DNA of 64,000 bases, from assembly GCA_965279095.1 (NCBI GenBank), contig CBDIHH010000007.1:372001-436000 (forward strand), given 5' to 3'. Origin of the DNA: CBDIHH01 sp965279095 (GTDB lineage Bacteria; Pseudomonadota; Alphaproteobacteria; Caulobacterales; Caulobacteraceae). Numbering within the stretch: the stretch's first letter is position 1; each line of letters begins with the position of its first letter. Below are positions 17,483 through 25,839 of this stretch, one piece after another. The notes under the pieces are model-generated. The model was not told the DNA's origin and did no database searches. It saw only the letters and a list, made by a program, of their open reading frames with translations. The position numbers and the translations under genes were made by a program.

Positions 17483-19090
17483 ATGAGAAACGACATCGCT
17501 AAATCGGGCCGCTGGCTGGCCGGCGGCCTTCTCGCCGTACTCATGACGGGAACGTCCAGCGTCGCCCTGGCTCAGACCGCCCCCGACCGGGACGCGCGGA
17601 TCCAGGCGCTGGAGGCCCAGGTTCAGGCCCTGGCCGCGCAGATCGCCGATCTGAAGAGCGCCACGTCCGAACTGAAGGACGCCACGGCGGCCACCGGCAG
17701 CCAGATCATCGATCTGAAGACGTCCACGGCGGCCACGGTCAAGGACCTGCGCACCGTGCAGGCGGCCACCACCGTGTCGCTGGCCAATGGTCGGCCGACC
17801 TTCGCCAGCGGCGACGGCCAGTTCACCGCCTCGCTGCGGGGCATCTTCCAGCTGGACGCCGCCCTCTATGACCAGGACGGCGCCGGTCCCCTCGCCACCG
17901 ACCCCCGTCGCGGTTCGTTCAATGACGCGGTCGAGAACGACCACGCCCGCGACCTCAACGACGGGACCAACTTCCGCCGCGCCCGCCTTGGCATCGAGGG
18001 CAAGGCCTTTGGCGCCTTCGACTACAACTTCCTCTACGACTTCGGCGGCTCGGGCATCGAGGAGGCGGGCAAGATCAGCTCGGCCTGGATACAGTACACC
18101 TTCACCGGCGGCCGCACCCCGGTTCGCCTGCGGGTCGGCGCCTACGGCCCGGTCAGCAGCCTCGAGGACGGCGCCTCCAACAGCTCCAGCCTGTTCCCCG
18201 AGCGCGCCTCGGTGGCGGAACTGGTGCGGGGCATCGCCGGCGGCGACGGACGCACCGCCATCGGCCTGTCCGCCAACGGCGATCGCTGGAGCCTGGGCGG
18301 GACGTTCACGGGCAATGTGGTGGCCACCCAGACCTTCGACGAGCAGCTCGGCTTCATCGGCCGCGCCACCTATGTGCCGGCCAAGGGCTATGACTGGACC
18401 ACCCACATCGGCGTCAACGCCAACCTGGTCCTGAAGCCCGCCGCCGGCGGCCCCGACGTGCCCGGCGGCGCCGCCCGCAACATCCGCCTGCGCGACCGGC
18501 CGGAACTGCGGGTCGACCTGACCCGCCTGGTGGACACCAACAACATCGACGCCGACGGCCTGCGCGCCATCGGCCTTGAGGCCGCCGCCCAGAAGAAGAA
18601 CCTTTTCGTCCAGGGCGAGTATTTCAAGATCGACGTGGAGCGCCGCGCCAGCGCCCTGCCCGACCCGGACTTCTCGGGCTGGTATGTGCAGGGCGGCTGG
18701 ATCGTCACCGGCGGCGCCCGCCGCTATTCAACATCGAACGCCGGCTTCGACGGCCCGCGGGTGACCAAGCCCTTCGACATGAAGAAGGGCCAGTGGGGCG
18801 AGATCGAACTGGCGGCCCGCTATTCGTACCTGGACCTCAACTACAAGGAAGGCTCCGGCGCCCTCCTGCCCGTCGGCGCGATCCGCGGCGGCGAACAGAC
18901 CATCTGGTCGCTGGGCGTTAACTGGTACCTGAATAATGTGGTCACGCTGGAAGCCGCCTACCGCAACGTGTCGGTGGACCGGTTGTCGCCGGGCGGCACG
19001 GCCTTCATCGCCGGCTCGACGCCCGCGGCCGGCGTCCAGGTGGGGCAGGACCTCAACATCTGGTCGCTGCGCACTCAGTACAGCTTCTGA
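17483..19090 (+). CDS. Phosphate-selective-type outer-membrane porin (OprO/OprP family)
   Basis: The 535-residue protein has a signal peptide ending about residue 31 (cleavage after ALAQ), then a trimeric coiled-coil region (about 35-90) with repeated Leu/Ala heptads (RIQALEAQVQALAAQIADL). The beta-barrel follows: FTASLRGIFQLDAALYDQD, then FRRARLGIEGKAFGAFDYNF, both typical of phosphate-selective porins, and it ends in a C-terminal Phe (LRTQYSF), the BAM recognition signal. Such porins pass phosphate, polyphosphate or other anions. It is divergent from phoR and 26 bases upstream of a sulfate-type binding protein gene, so the pair may deliver sulfate or another oxyanion to the periplasm. The anion cannot be decided from sequence. 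Confidence 0.87.
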   Translation: MRNDIAKSGRWLAGGLLAVLMTGTSSVALAQTAPDRDARIQALEAQVQALAAQIADLKSATSELKDATAATGSQIIDLKTSTAATVKDLRTVQAATTVSLANGRPTFASGDGQFTASLRGIFQLDAALYDQDGAGPLATDPRRGSFNDAVENDHARDLNDGTNFRRARLGIEGKAFGAFDYNFLYDFGGSGIEEAGKISSAWIQYTFTGGRTPVRLRVGAYGPVSSLEDGASNSSSLFPERASVAELVRGIAGGDGRTAIGLSANGDRWSLGGTFTGNVVATQTFDEQLGFIGRATYVPAKGYDWTTHIGVNANLVLKPAAGGPDVPGGAARNIRLRDRPELRVDLTRLVDTNNIDADGLRAIGLEAAAQKKNLFVQGEYFKIDVERRASALPDPDFSGWYVQGGWIVTGGARRYSTSNAGFDGPRVTKPFDMKKGQWGEIELAARYSYLDLNYKEGSGALLPVGAIRGGEQTIWSLGVNWYLNNVVTLEAAYRNVSVDRLSPGGTAFIAGSTPAAGVQVGQDLNIWSLRTQYSF

Positions 19091-19116
19091 CCTTCGCCTG
19101 AAAAGGACTCACACTC

Positions 19117-20166
19117 GTGACTGACAAGACTTTCTCCGCCCCCTCGCGCCGCCTGGTGCTGGGCGCCGCCGCCGGGGGCATCGCCGCTCCCGCCGTGATC
19201 TCCAGCCAGGCCTGGGCCCAGGCCAAGGCCAAGCCCGCGCAACTGCTGAACGTCTCCTACGATCCCACCCGGGAGCTGTACGAGGACGTCAACAAGGCCT
19301 ACATCAGCTACTGGAAGGGCAAGACCGGCCAGGACCTGACCATCCGCCAGAGCCATGGCGGGTCCGGCGCCCAGTCGCGCTCGGTCATCGACGGCCTCCA
19401 GGCCGACGTGGTCACCCTGGCCCTCGCCTATGACATCGACGTCATCTCCGACAAGGCCAAGCTGCTGCCGCAGAACTGGCAGACCCGGCTTCCCGAGAAC
19501 TCCACCCCCTACACCTCGACCATTGTCTTCCTGGTCAAGAAGGGGAACCCGTGGAAGATCCGCGACTGGGGCGATCTGGTGAAGCCTGGGGTGGACATCA
19601 TCACCCCCAACCCCAAGACCTCGGGCGGCGCGCGCTGGAACTACCTGGCGGCGTGGGCCTGGGCCCTCAAGCAGCCGGGCGGCTCCCCGGCCACGGCCAA
19701 GGCTTATCTGACCCGCCTGTTCAAGCAGGTGCCGGTGCTCGACACCGGCGCCCGCGGGGCCACCAACACCTTCGTCCAGCGCGGCATCGGCGACGTCCTG
19801 CTGGCCTGGGAGAACGAGGCCTATCTGTCGATCAAGGAACTGGGCCCCGACAAGTTCGACATCGTCACCCCGTCGATGTCGATCCTGGCCGAGCCCCCCG
19901 TCGCCCTGGTGGACAAGGTCGTGGACAAGAAGAAGACCCGGGACGCCGCCACCGGCTACCTGAACTTCCTCTACAGCCCGCTGGCCCAGGACATCGTCGG
20001 CAAGAACTACTACCGCCCGCGCAACGCCCAGGCGGCGGCGAAATACGGAAATCAGTTCAAGAAGATCCCCCTGGTGACCATCGAGGACTTCGGCGGCTGG
20101 CGCAAAGCCCAGGCGGCGCACTTCTCCGACGGCGGGTCCTTCGACCAGATCTACAAGCCCGGCTGA
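19117..20166 (+). CDS. Sulfate/thiosulfate-type periplasmic binding protein
   Basis: A GTG start gives 349 residues, with a Tat-like or long Sec signal (SRRLVLGAAAGGIAAPAV, cleavage near AWAQA at about residue 31). The mature start LLNVSYDPTRELYEDVN is the hallmark of Sbp/CysP sulfate-binding proteins. Other family motifs include QSHGGSGAQSRSVIDGLQADVVTLAL, NPKTSGGARWNYLAAW and the C-terminal ITIEDFGGW-like IEDFGGW. It would bind sulfate or thiosulfate for an ABC importer, but no cysT/cysW/cysA genes follow here, so the permease must be encoded elsewhere. It is distinct from PstS, which lacks these motifs. It is probably co-transcribed with the porin upstream. Confidence 0.9.
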   Translation: MTDKTFSAPSRRLVLGAAAGGIAAPAVISSQAWAQAKAKPAQLLNVSYDPTRELYEDVNKAYISYWKGKTGQDLTIRQSHGGSGAQSRSVIDGLQADVVTLALAYDIDVISDKAKLLPQNWQTRLPENSTPYTSTIVFLVKKGNPWKIRDWGDLVKPGVDIITPNPKTSGGARWNYLAAWAWALKQPGGSPATAKAYLTRLFKQVPVLDTGARGATNTFVQRGIGDVLLAWENEAYLSIKELGPDKFDIVTPSMSILAEPPVALVDKVVDKKKTRDAATGYLNFLYSPLAQDIVGKNYYRPRNAQAAAKYGNQFKKIPLVTIEDFGGWRKAQAAHFSDGGSFDQIYKPG

Positions 20167-20242
20167 GCCGGAACCATCCCTCCCCTCCGTCGTTCCCCAG
20201 CCGCCAAAAGTCATGGTAGAGCCGGGGCGACGGAGGGCATTG

Positions 20243-20461
20243 ATGAGTGAATTCGCACGCCAGCGCGATAACCGCGCCCTGTGGATGGTGGTGGCCGCCG
20301 TGGTCGTGGTCGCACTCATCGTCGTGGCGCTGGTGCTGACCCGAGGGGCCGCCCCGGAGGCCCCGGCGACCGACCAGGCATCCGCCGCCGCCAGCGCCCT
20401 GGCGCCCGCCCCCCTGCCGGCGACTCCCGTCGCTCCCGCCGCCCCGTCCCAGGCCCGCTAG
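20243..20461 (+). CDS. Small single-pass membrane protein, unknown function
   Basis: An ATG at 20243 follows GGAGGG and gives 72 residues: a charged N-terminus (SEFARQRDNR), one strong membrane helix (ALWMVVAAVVVVALIVVALVL) and a Pro/Ala-rich periplasmic tail with no cysteines. I recognise no domain. Its stop codon TAG directly abuts the GTG start of the SemiSWEET gene, so it is the first gene of a three-gene coupled unit with SemiSWEET and an APC permease. It may be an accessory peptide for one of these transporters, but that is only positional inference. Confidence 0.65.
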   Translation: MSEFARQRDNRALWMVVAAVVVVALIVVALVLTRGAAPEAPATDQASAAASALAPAPLPATPVAPAAPSQAR

Positions 20462-20752
20462 GTGGCCTCCGTCGAGGTCGCGGCCAACATCGTCGGCTCC
20501 ATCGCCGGCGCCTGCTCCATGGTCAGTTTCGTCCCCCAGATCGTCAAGATCCTGAAAGAGAAGGACGCCTCATCGGTGGCCCTGAAGATGTATCTGGTCA
20601 CGGTGACCGGGTTCGTCCTCTGGACAACCTACGGCCTGCTTCTCGGCAGTTGGCCGGTGGCGGTGTCCAACGGCATCTGCCTGGTGCTCACCAGCATCAT
20701 CCTGGTCCTGCGGATCCGCTACGGCGGCGACGCGCGGAAGCCCACCCCTTGA
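20462..20752 (+). CDS. SemiSWEET-type (PQ-loop) transporter
   Basis: A GTG directly after the previous stop gives 96 residues and three membrane helices, the size of bacterial SemiSWEETs. The PQ motif is present in MVSFVPQIVKILKEKDASSV, followed by a YGLLLGSWPVAVSN segment with the conserved Trp and Asn that line the sugar pocket. SemiSWEETs dimerise to form a facilitative sugar carrier, but PQ-loop proteins of this size are not all proven sugar transporters. It overlaps the next gene by four bases (TTGA), so production is coupled to the amino-acid permease. Confidence 0.85.
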   Translation: MASVEVAANIVGSIAGACSMVSFVPQIVKILKEKDASSVALKMYLVTVTGFVLWTTYGLLLGSWPVAVSNGICLVLTSIILVLRIRYGGDARKPTP

Positions 20753-22137
20753 ATCCCGCCCGCGGCGACGACGCGCCGCCGCCGGGCGAACGCGAGGGCG
20801 CCCCGGAACTGAGCCGCTCGATCGGCCTGGCCCAGCTCACCCTCTACGGCCTCGGCAGCATGCTGGGCGCCGGCATCTACGGCCTGATCGGGGTCGCGGC
20901 CGGGGTTATGGGGAGCGCGGTCTGGCTGGCGTTCGGGGTCAGCATGGTCGCCGCCCTGCTGACCGGCGCCGCCTATGCCTCCATCGCCTCGCGCTACCCA
21001 CGGGCCGCGGGGGCCGCCTACGCCACCCAGCGCGCCTATCGCTCGCCGCTGCTCAGCTATGTGGTGGGGGTCACCATCGTCTGTTCAGGGCTGACCTCGA
21101 TCGCGACCCAGTCGCGGGTGGTCGCCGCCAACCTGAGGACCCTTCTCGAGCTGGACTGGGCGCCCGTCAGCCTGTTGGCCATCGGCTTTCTGTTGCTCAT
21201 CGCCGGGGTCGTGTTTCGCGGCATTCGCGAGTCCCTCTGGCTCAACGCCCTGTGCACGGCGGTGGAGGCCCTCGGCCTGATCTTCGTCGTGGTGGTGGGC
21301 GCTCGCTTCTGGGGCGGGGTCGACCTGCTGGAGTTGCCGCCGGCCAGCGCCGGCGCCACCGGCGGCGCCCTGGCCGCCCTGATGCTGCACGGGGCGGTGC
21401 TGACCTTCTTCTCGTTCATCGGCTTCGAGGACATGCTCAATGTCTCCGAGGAGGTGAAGACCCCCGAGCGCACCGTGCCCGCGGCGCTGCTGCTGGCCAT
21501 GGTGGCGGCCACCGTCGTCTACATGGCCATCGCCATCACCGCCGTGTCCGTCGTTCCGTGGCGGGAGTTGTCGCAGGCGCCCGGCCCCCTGACCCTGGTG
21601 GTGGAGCGCGCGGCGCCGTGGTTCCCCAGCTGGGGCTTCACCGGCATCACCATCTTCGCCGTCGCCAACACCGCCCTCATCAACTACGTCATGGGCTCGC
21701 GACTGCTCTACGGCATGGCGCGGCAGGGGCTGATGCCGGCGGCCCTGGGACGGGTGCATGCGACCCGCCGCACCCCCCATATCGCCATCGCGGTCCTGTT
21801 CGCGGTGACCGTGCTGCTATCCCTGATCGGCGACATCGCCGCCCTGGCCTCCGCCACGGTGCTCTTGCTGCTGTTCGTCTTCACCATTGTCAATGTCGCC
21901 CTCATCGTCCTGCAGCGGCGCGACGGGCGCATGGCCGGCCGGTTCGAGATTCCGACCGTCGTGCCCGCCCTGGGCGCCCTGATCTGCGCGGCCCTGATCG
22001 TGGCTCGGGTCGCGCAGGGGGGCTGGCTGGCGCCGGCCATCGCCGGGGGCGTCATCGTCGCCATCCTGGGTCTGTACCGGTTGACGGGCAAGGACCGCGC
22101 CGAGCGGGTCGCGCGCTTCATGGCCCAGGACGTCTAG
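20749..22137 (+). CDS. APC superfamily amino-acid permease
   Basis: A TTG start at 20749 overlaps the SemiSWEET stop and gives 462 residues, the usual APC size, with about twelve hydrophobic segments. After a polar N-terminus, helix 1 has LTLYGLGSMLGAGIYGLIGV, which contains the unwound GxGIY/GAGIYG substrate motif. Helix 6 holds FFSFIGFEDMLNVSEEVKTP, with the conserved Phe-Glu/Asp and the EE(V/T)KxPxR motif. This architecture fits cationic or neutral amino-acid transporters. The exact substrate is unknown. The C-terminus is short and soluble. It converges on the DAACS gene at 22166. Confidence 0.88.
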   Translation: MNPARGDDAPPPGEREGAPELSRSIGLAQLTLYGLGSMLGAGIYGLIGVAAGVMGSAVWLAFGVSMVAALLTGAAYASIASRYPRAAGAAYATQRAYRSPLLSYVVGVTIVCSGLTSIATQSRVVAANLRTLLELDWAPVSLLAIGFLLLIAGVVFRGIRESLWLNALCTAVEALGLIFVVVVGARFWGGVDLLELPPASAGATGGALAALMLHGAVLTFFSFIGFEDMLNVSEEVKTPERTVPAALLLAMVAATVVYMAIAITAVSVVPWRELSQAPGPLTLVVERAAPWFPSWGFTGITIFAVANTALINYVMGSRLLYGMARQGLMPAALGRVHATRRTPHIAIAVLFAVTVLLSLIGDIAALASATVLLLLFVFTIVNVALIVLQRRDGRMAGRFEIPTVVPALGALICAALIVARVAQGGWLAPAIAGGVIVAILGLYRLTGKDRAERVARFMAQDV

Positions 22138-22165
22138 AGCCGAAGGGTTGGCGCCTGTCGGGCCC

Positions 22166-23428
22166 TCAGGCTGGCGACGGCCGAGGGGGCGGCTCGTCCT
22201 CCAGCGGCGGGCCGAACTCGCCTTCCCACTTGGCGACCACCGTCGCGGCGACGGAATTGCCCAGCACATTGGTGGCGCTGCGGCCCATGTCGAGCAGGTG
22301 GTCCACCGCCAGGATCAGCAGCAGCCCCGCCTCGGGCAGGTCGAAATAGGCCAGGGTGGCGGCGATGACCACCAGGGACGCGCGCGGCACCCCTGCCATG
22401 CCCTTGCTGGTGACCATCAGCAGCAGCAGCATGATGATCTGCTGCGCCAGGGTCAGAGGCACGCCGTAAGCCTGGGCGATGAACAGGGTGGCGAAGGTGC
22501 AGTACATCATCGACCCGTCCAGGTTGAACGAGTAGCCCAGCGGCAGGACGAAGCTGACGATGCGGCGCGAGACGCCGAACTTCTGCAGCCCCTCCAGGAT
22601 CCGCGGATAGGCGGCCTCCGAGGAGGCGGTGGAGAAGGCCAGCACCGCCGGCTCGCGGATGGCGACGACGAGCCCCTTCACCCGTCCGCGGATCACCGCA
22701 TAGGCGACCAGCAGCAGCACGCCCCACAGGATGGCCAGCGACAGGTAGAAGCCCCCGACGAACTTGGCGTAGCTGAGCAGCACCCCCAGTCCCTGGGTCG
22801 ACACCGTGGAGGCGAGGGCCGCGAAGATGGCGACGGGGGCGAACAGCATCACATAGCTGGTCACCTTCAGCATCACCTGGGCGACCTGTTCGGCCAGGGC
22901 CAGGACGGCGGGGGCGCGGTCGTCCACGGCGGCTATGGCGGTGCCGACGAAGATCGAGAACACCACGATCTGCAGGATCTCGTTGTTGGCCATGGCCTCG
23001 ACGATCGACCGCGGGAAGACGTGGGTGATGAAGTCCTTCAGCGTCAGGGTGGCGGCGGTGACGTCGCTCTTGGCCCCCACGTCAGGGATCGCCAGCGACA
23101 GGCCCACCCCCGGCTGGATCAGGTGGACCATGATCAGGCCGATCAGCAGGGAAACCAGGGAGGCGCAGACGAACCAGCCGATGGTCTTCAGCCCCACCCG
23201 GCCGATGGCGGCGCTATCCTCCATGTGGGCGATGCCGACCACGAGGGTGGAGAACACCAGGGGCGCGATGATCATCTTGATCAGCCGCAGGAACACATCC
23301 GTGAGGATGGAGAAATAGCCCGCCAGCTGCTTGACGGTCTCGGCGTCGGCGGTCTGGTTGATGATGAAGCCGGCGAGGACTCCGCCGATCATGGCCGCAA
23401 TGACGAACAGGGTGAAGCGGCGGGGCAT
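22166..23428 (-). CDS. Dicarboxylate/amino acid:cation symporter (DAACS, DctA/GltP-like)
   Basis: The 420-residue product has about eight helices plus two re-entrant hairpins. Diagnostic motifs: the serine-rich HP1 (LAFSTASSEAAYP), the TM7 NMDGT-like FNLDGSMMYC, the HP2 segment KGMAGVPRASLVV, and TM8 LAVDHLLDMGRSATNVLGNSV with the conserved Asp and Asn that bind cation and substrate. It would import C4-dicarboxylates or glutamate/aspartate using Na+ or H+. TM7 reads NLDGS rather than NMDGT, a modest variation. The C-terminus is Pro/Glu-rich. It is a single-gene unit. Confidence 0.93.
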   Translation of the reverse strand: MPRRFTLFVIAAMIGGVLAGFIINQTADAETVKQLAGYFSILTDVFLRLIKMIIAPLVFSTLVVGIAHMEDSAAIGRVGLKTIGWFVCASLVSLLIGLIMVHLIQPGVGLSLAIPDVGAKSDVTAATLTLKDFITHVFPRSIVEAMANNEILQIVVFSIFVGTAIAAVDDRAPAVLALAEQVAQVMLKVTSYVMLFAPVAIFAALASTVSTQGLGVLLSYAKFVGGFYLSLAILWGVLLLVAYAVIRGRVKGLVVAIREPAVLAFSTASSEAAYPRILEGLQKFGVSRRIVSFVLPLGYSFNLDGSMMYCTFATLFIAQAYGVPLTLAQQIIMLLLLMVTSKGMAGVPRASLVVIAATLAYFDLPEAGLLLILAVDHLLDMGRSATNVLGNSVAATVVAKWEGEFGPPLEDEPPPRPSPA

Positions 23429-23506
23429 GGGGTCTCCTGGACCGGCCCGGCCTAGCGCCGCGGCCGGCGCACGGTCAACGTCCCGGCCCCCAGCGTCAAG
23501 GCGCGA

Positions 23507-24778
23507 TCAGGTCTTGTCGAACAGTCGACGCCACCAGGGGCGCGCCCGAGCCTCCGGGGGCGGGGCAGGATCGCCCGCAGCGGCGATCTCGAGGCGGATC
23601 CGCTCGGGCAGCGCCGAGGCGCCGTCTCCCCCAGGCGTGGCGACCAGGCGAATGTGGTCGACGTCCGAAGCCAGCGGCAGGACCAGCGCCTGGCGATGGC
23701 GCGCGCCGAGCGGCGTATCGGTCACCGACCAGGCGGTGGGATGGCGGCAGTCCTGATCCTGCAGGGCGACCGACGCCCGTACGCCGTCCGCCGGCCAGTC
23801 CAGGCTCAGCCGGGCCCACCCCCCTCCCCCGCCCAGGGCCACGGGCAGGAAGTGACAGTAGAAATGGTCGTCCGCCGCGGGATCGACGAACGACAGCCCG
23901 CCATCGCGGGCGGCATACCGGTCGGCGCCGGCGTCGACATGGGTGAAGACGTCCAGGAACCCCTTGGCGCCCTCGCAGTCGAGCACCGTGCTCCAGTCCC
24001 CTGCCGGCGGTGGTCCGGCGGGGCCCCGCGCCGGCGCGGTCTGGGTGGGGACCGGCGGCGGCGCCGGCGCGTCCATGCCGCTCATCCCCAGATCGAACTG
24101 GCCCAGCACCGCGTCCCAGGGCCCGTCAGGACCTTCCCAGACCCGCTCGGCGGGCTTGTCGCAGCCGGGCGGCAGCCAGCCTTTGAAGGTCGGCGCGGCG
24201 ACCCCCGACAGGACCTGGTTCACCGCCCCCTCCACGTCGACGAACAGCAGCTTGAACCGATGCTCGGGGGACCGCGCCCCGAGCAGGCCCGCGAGCCTCT
24301 GGGCGTCGGCGTGGGTGACGATGGCCCGGTGGACATAGAGATAGGGGCCCGGGCTGAGCAGCAGGTCGCGGAATCTCTGGGCGAGGAAGACGTGCTTGTC
24401 GCGGAAGGCGCCGTAGCCGCGGTCTATATCCGCCTCGGTCAGCGGCCCCTCGCCGCTGGCGCGGAAGTCGTGCGGAAAGGCCGTGCCCAGCCGCCGGTGC
24501 GCCACCGTGCCAGCCTCTTCATCGATGTGCAGGTCGGATCGCTCGAACACGCCCTCGAAGTCGCGCTCAAGATAGGCGAACACGGCGGTCAGGGGGGTGA
24601 TCGCCCAGTCGAAGATATGGCGGCGGAAGGGCGAGGCCTGACCCTGCCAGCGGAACAGGGCGTTGCGGAAATCGGTCTCCGAGGCCGCGGGGTGGGCGCG
24701 GGCGAAGAGGTGTCGGGACACCTGGTATTTGACGTCGCAGGCAAAGCCGAGACTGATCGGCTGGAGACTCTCGGACAT
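23507..24778 (-). CDS. DUF1796 putative papain-like cysteine peptidase family protein
   Basis: The chosen ATG at 24778 gives 423 residues; a TTG two codons earlier is possible. The N-terminal 200 residues match the DUF1796 pattern: ISLGFACDVKYQVSRHLF with the putative catalytic Cys, PFRRHIFDWAITPL, a region ending KHVFLAQRFRDLL, and YLYVHRAI. The C-terminal 190 residues are a separate, probably beta-rich domain joined through a Pro/Ala/Gly linker (about 240-265), and I do not recognise it. There is no signal peptide. In other bacteria DUF1796 genes often sit with polysaccharide or glycosyltransferase genes; here the neighbours are a transporter and esterases. Activity has not been inferred beyond the family name. 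Confidence 0.7.
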   Translation of the reverse strand: MSESLQPISLGFACDVKYQVSRHLFARAHPAASETDFRNALFRWQGQASPFRRHIFDWAITPLTAVFAYLERDFEGVFERSDLHIDEEAGTVAHRRLGTAFPHDFRASGEGPLTEADIDRGYGAFRDKHVFLAQRFRDLLLSPGPYLYVHRAIVTHADAQRLAGLLGARSPEHRFKLLFVDVEGAVNQVLSGVAAPTFKGWLPPGCDKPAERVWEGPDGPWDAVLGQFDLGMSGMDAPAPPPVPTQTAPARGPAGPPPAGDWSTVLDCEGAKGFLDVFTHVDAGADRYAARDGGLSFVDPAADDHFYCHFLPVALGGGGGWARLSLDWPADGVRASVALQDQDCRHPTAWSVTDTPLGARHRQALVLPLASDVDHIRLVATPGGDGASALPERIRLEIAAAGDPAPPPEARARPWWRRLFDKT

Positions 24779-24867
24779 GTGCAAGGGCGCCTGGGCCGCG
24801 ATCAGGTGCGCGGCGCTTGGTGGGGAACGTGCGCGACGCGCCGCGGCGGGTTGGCCTGGCGCATCCT

Positions 24868-25029
24868 CTATTCCGGCGCCGAGAGAGGCGCCGGGGCCGC
24901 GTCGGCCTTCTCGATCTCCTGCATCAGCCGCGCCCAGAGGTCCTGGGACACCCGCTGGCGCTCAGCGGCCACCTCGGGATCGTCGTCCTGGGCGGGCGTC
25001 AGCTCGCCCCAGTCGCAGAACAAACACAT
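24868..25029 (-). CDS. Small protein (53 aa) with N-terminal CxxC, unknown
   Basis: An ATG at 25029 is preceded by AGGAG at a 10-base spacing and gives 53 residues. The start, MCLFCDWGELTP, has a Cys-x-x-Cys pair, and the rest is acidic and helical (VAAERQRVSQDLWARLMQEIEKA) with an Ala/Pro tail. Such short CxxC proteins may bind zinc or iron, but no family is recognised. It lies 24 bases upstream of nothing else on its strand and about 90 bases before the DUF1796 gene, so it may be co-transcribed with it. Support is the ribosome-binding site and protein-like composition. Confidence 0.5.
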   Translation of the reverse strand: MCLFCDWGELTPAQDDDPEVAAERQRVSQDLWARLMQEIEKADAAPAPLSAPE

Positions 25030-25053
25030 CGCGTCGCACTCCTGCGCGGCACC

Positions 25054-25839
25054 TTACAGCCGATCGCCCCGCGGGGCCAAGCCGGGGTCTGACGCCGCCG
25101 CCCGGGCCAGGAAGGCGTCGAACCGGGCCAGGCTCTCGAGGGTCAGCGCCTCGTCATGGCGCATGGGAAAGACGCAGGTGGGTTCGTCGAAGCTGTGGGT
25201 GGCGTCCGGCTCCCAGGTCTCGATCCGGCAGCCCGCCGCCTGCGGCGCGCCATTGAGGCGGCGGGCGTCGCGCAGGCAGGTGACATGGTCATGCTTCGGC
25301 GAGATCACCGACAGGTCCGTCGCGCGCACCCACGGCCGGACCCGGCTCAGGGCGCCGACGCCGCCGTAGGGATAGGCCAGGAAGGCGCCGCGCAGGTTGC
25401 GCAGGGGCGCCGGATCGGGATCGGCGAGCCCGGCCTCTCCCGGCGCGGTCAACGGCATCGTCATCAGGTCCATGATCGACCAGGATCCATGGCTCCAGCC
25501 GGCCAGGACCAGGGGCCGCTCCGGCTCGCCCTCGCCCAGCAGGCCCCAGGCGGCGGCGAGCACGTCGCCGGCGCGCTCGCGGCCCTGAAGCGCCAGGCCG
25601 GTGCAGACGAAGGCGAGGCCATAGGCGCGGCGCCAGCCCCGCGCCGCGTAGGAGTCGATCACCACCGCCTCGACGCCGCGATCCTTCGCTACGCCGGCAT
25701 AGCGCGCCAGGTGGTCGCGAACGCCCCCGCAGCCATGGAACAGGATCGCCAGCGGCCGGCCGGGCGCCCCCTGGCCAAAGCGGGTCGCATGGGGGCGCAA
25801 CATCGCCCACCGCTCCGACAGGGTGTCCAGTCGCGCCAC
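25054..25839 (-). CDS. Alpha/beta hydrolase, dienelactone-hydrolase-like
   Basis: The GTG start at 25839 shares one base with the stop codon of the upstream PHB-depolymerase-type gene (TAGTG), giving 261 residues; the open frame continues upstream, but this overlaps the esterase and looks non-coding. The alpha/beta hydrolase core is evident: oxyanion motif LFHGCGG, nucleophile elbow GWSHGSWS (G-x-S-x-G with Ser), acid region SPKHDH, and catalytic-His candidate DATHSFDE. There is no signal peptide, so it probably acts in the cytosol on an ester or lactone. Its tight coupling to a PHB-depolymerase-family gene suggests linked polyester or ester catabolism, but the substrate is unknown. Confidence 0.75.
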   Translation of the reverse strand: MARLDTLSERWAMLRPHATRFGQGAPGRPLAILFHGCGGVRDHLARYAGVAKDRGVEAVVIDSYAARGWRRAYGLAFVCTGLALQGRERAGDVLAAAWGLLGEGEPERPLVLAGWSHGSWSIMDLMTMPLTAPGEAGLADPDPAPLRNLRGAFLAYPYGGVGALSRVRPWVRATDLSVISPKHDHVTCLRDARRLNGAPQAAGCRIETWEPDATHSFDEPTCVFPMRHDEALTLESLARFDAFLARAAASDPGLAPRGDRL

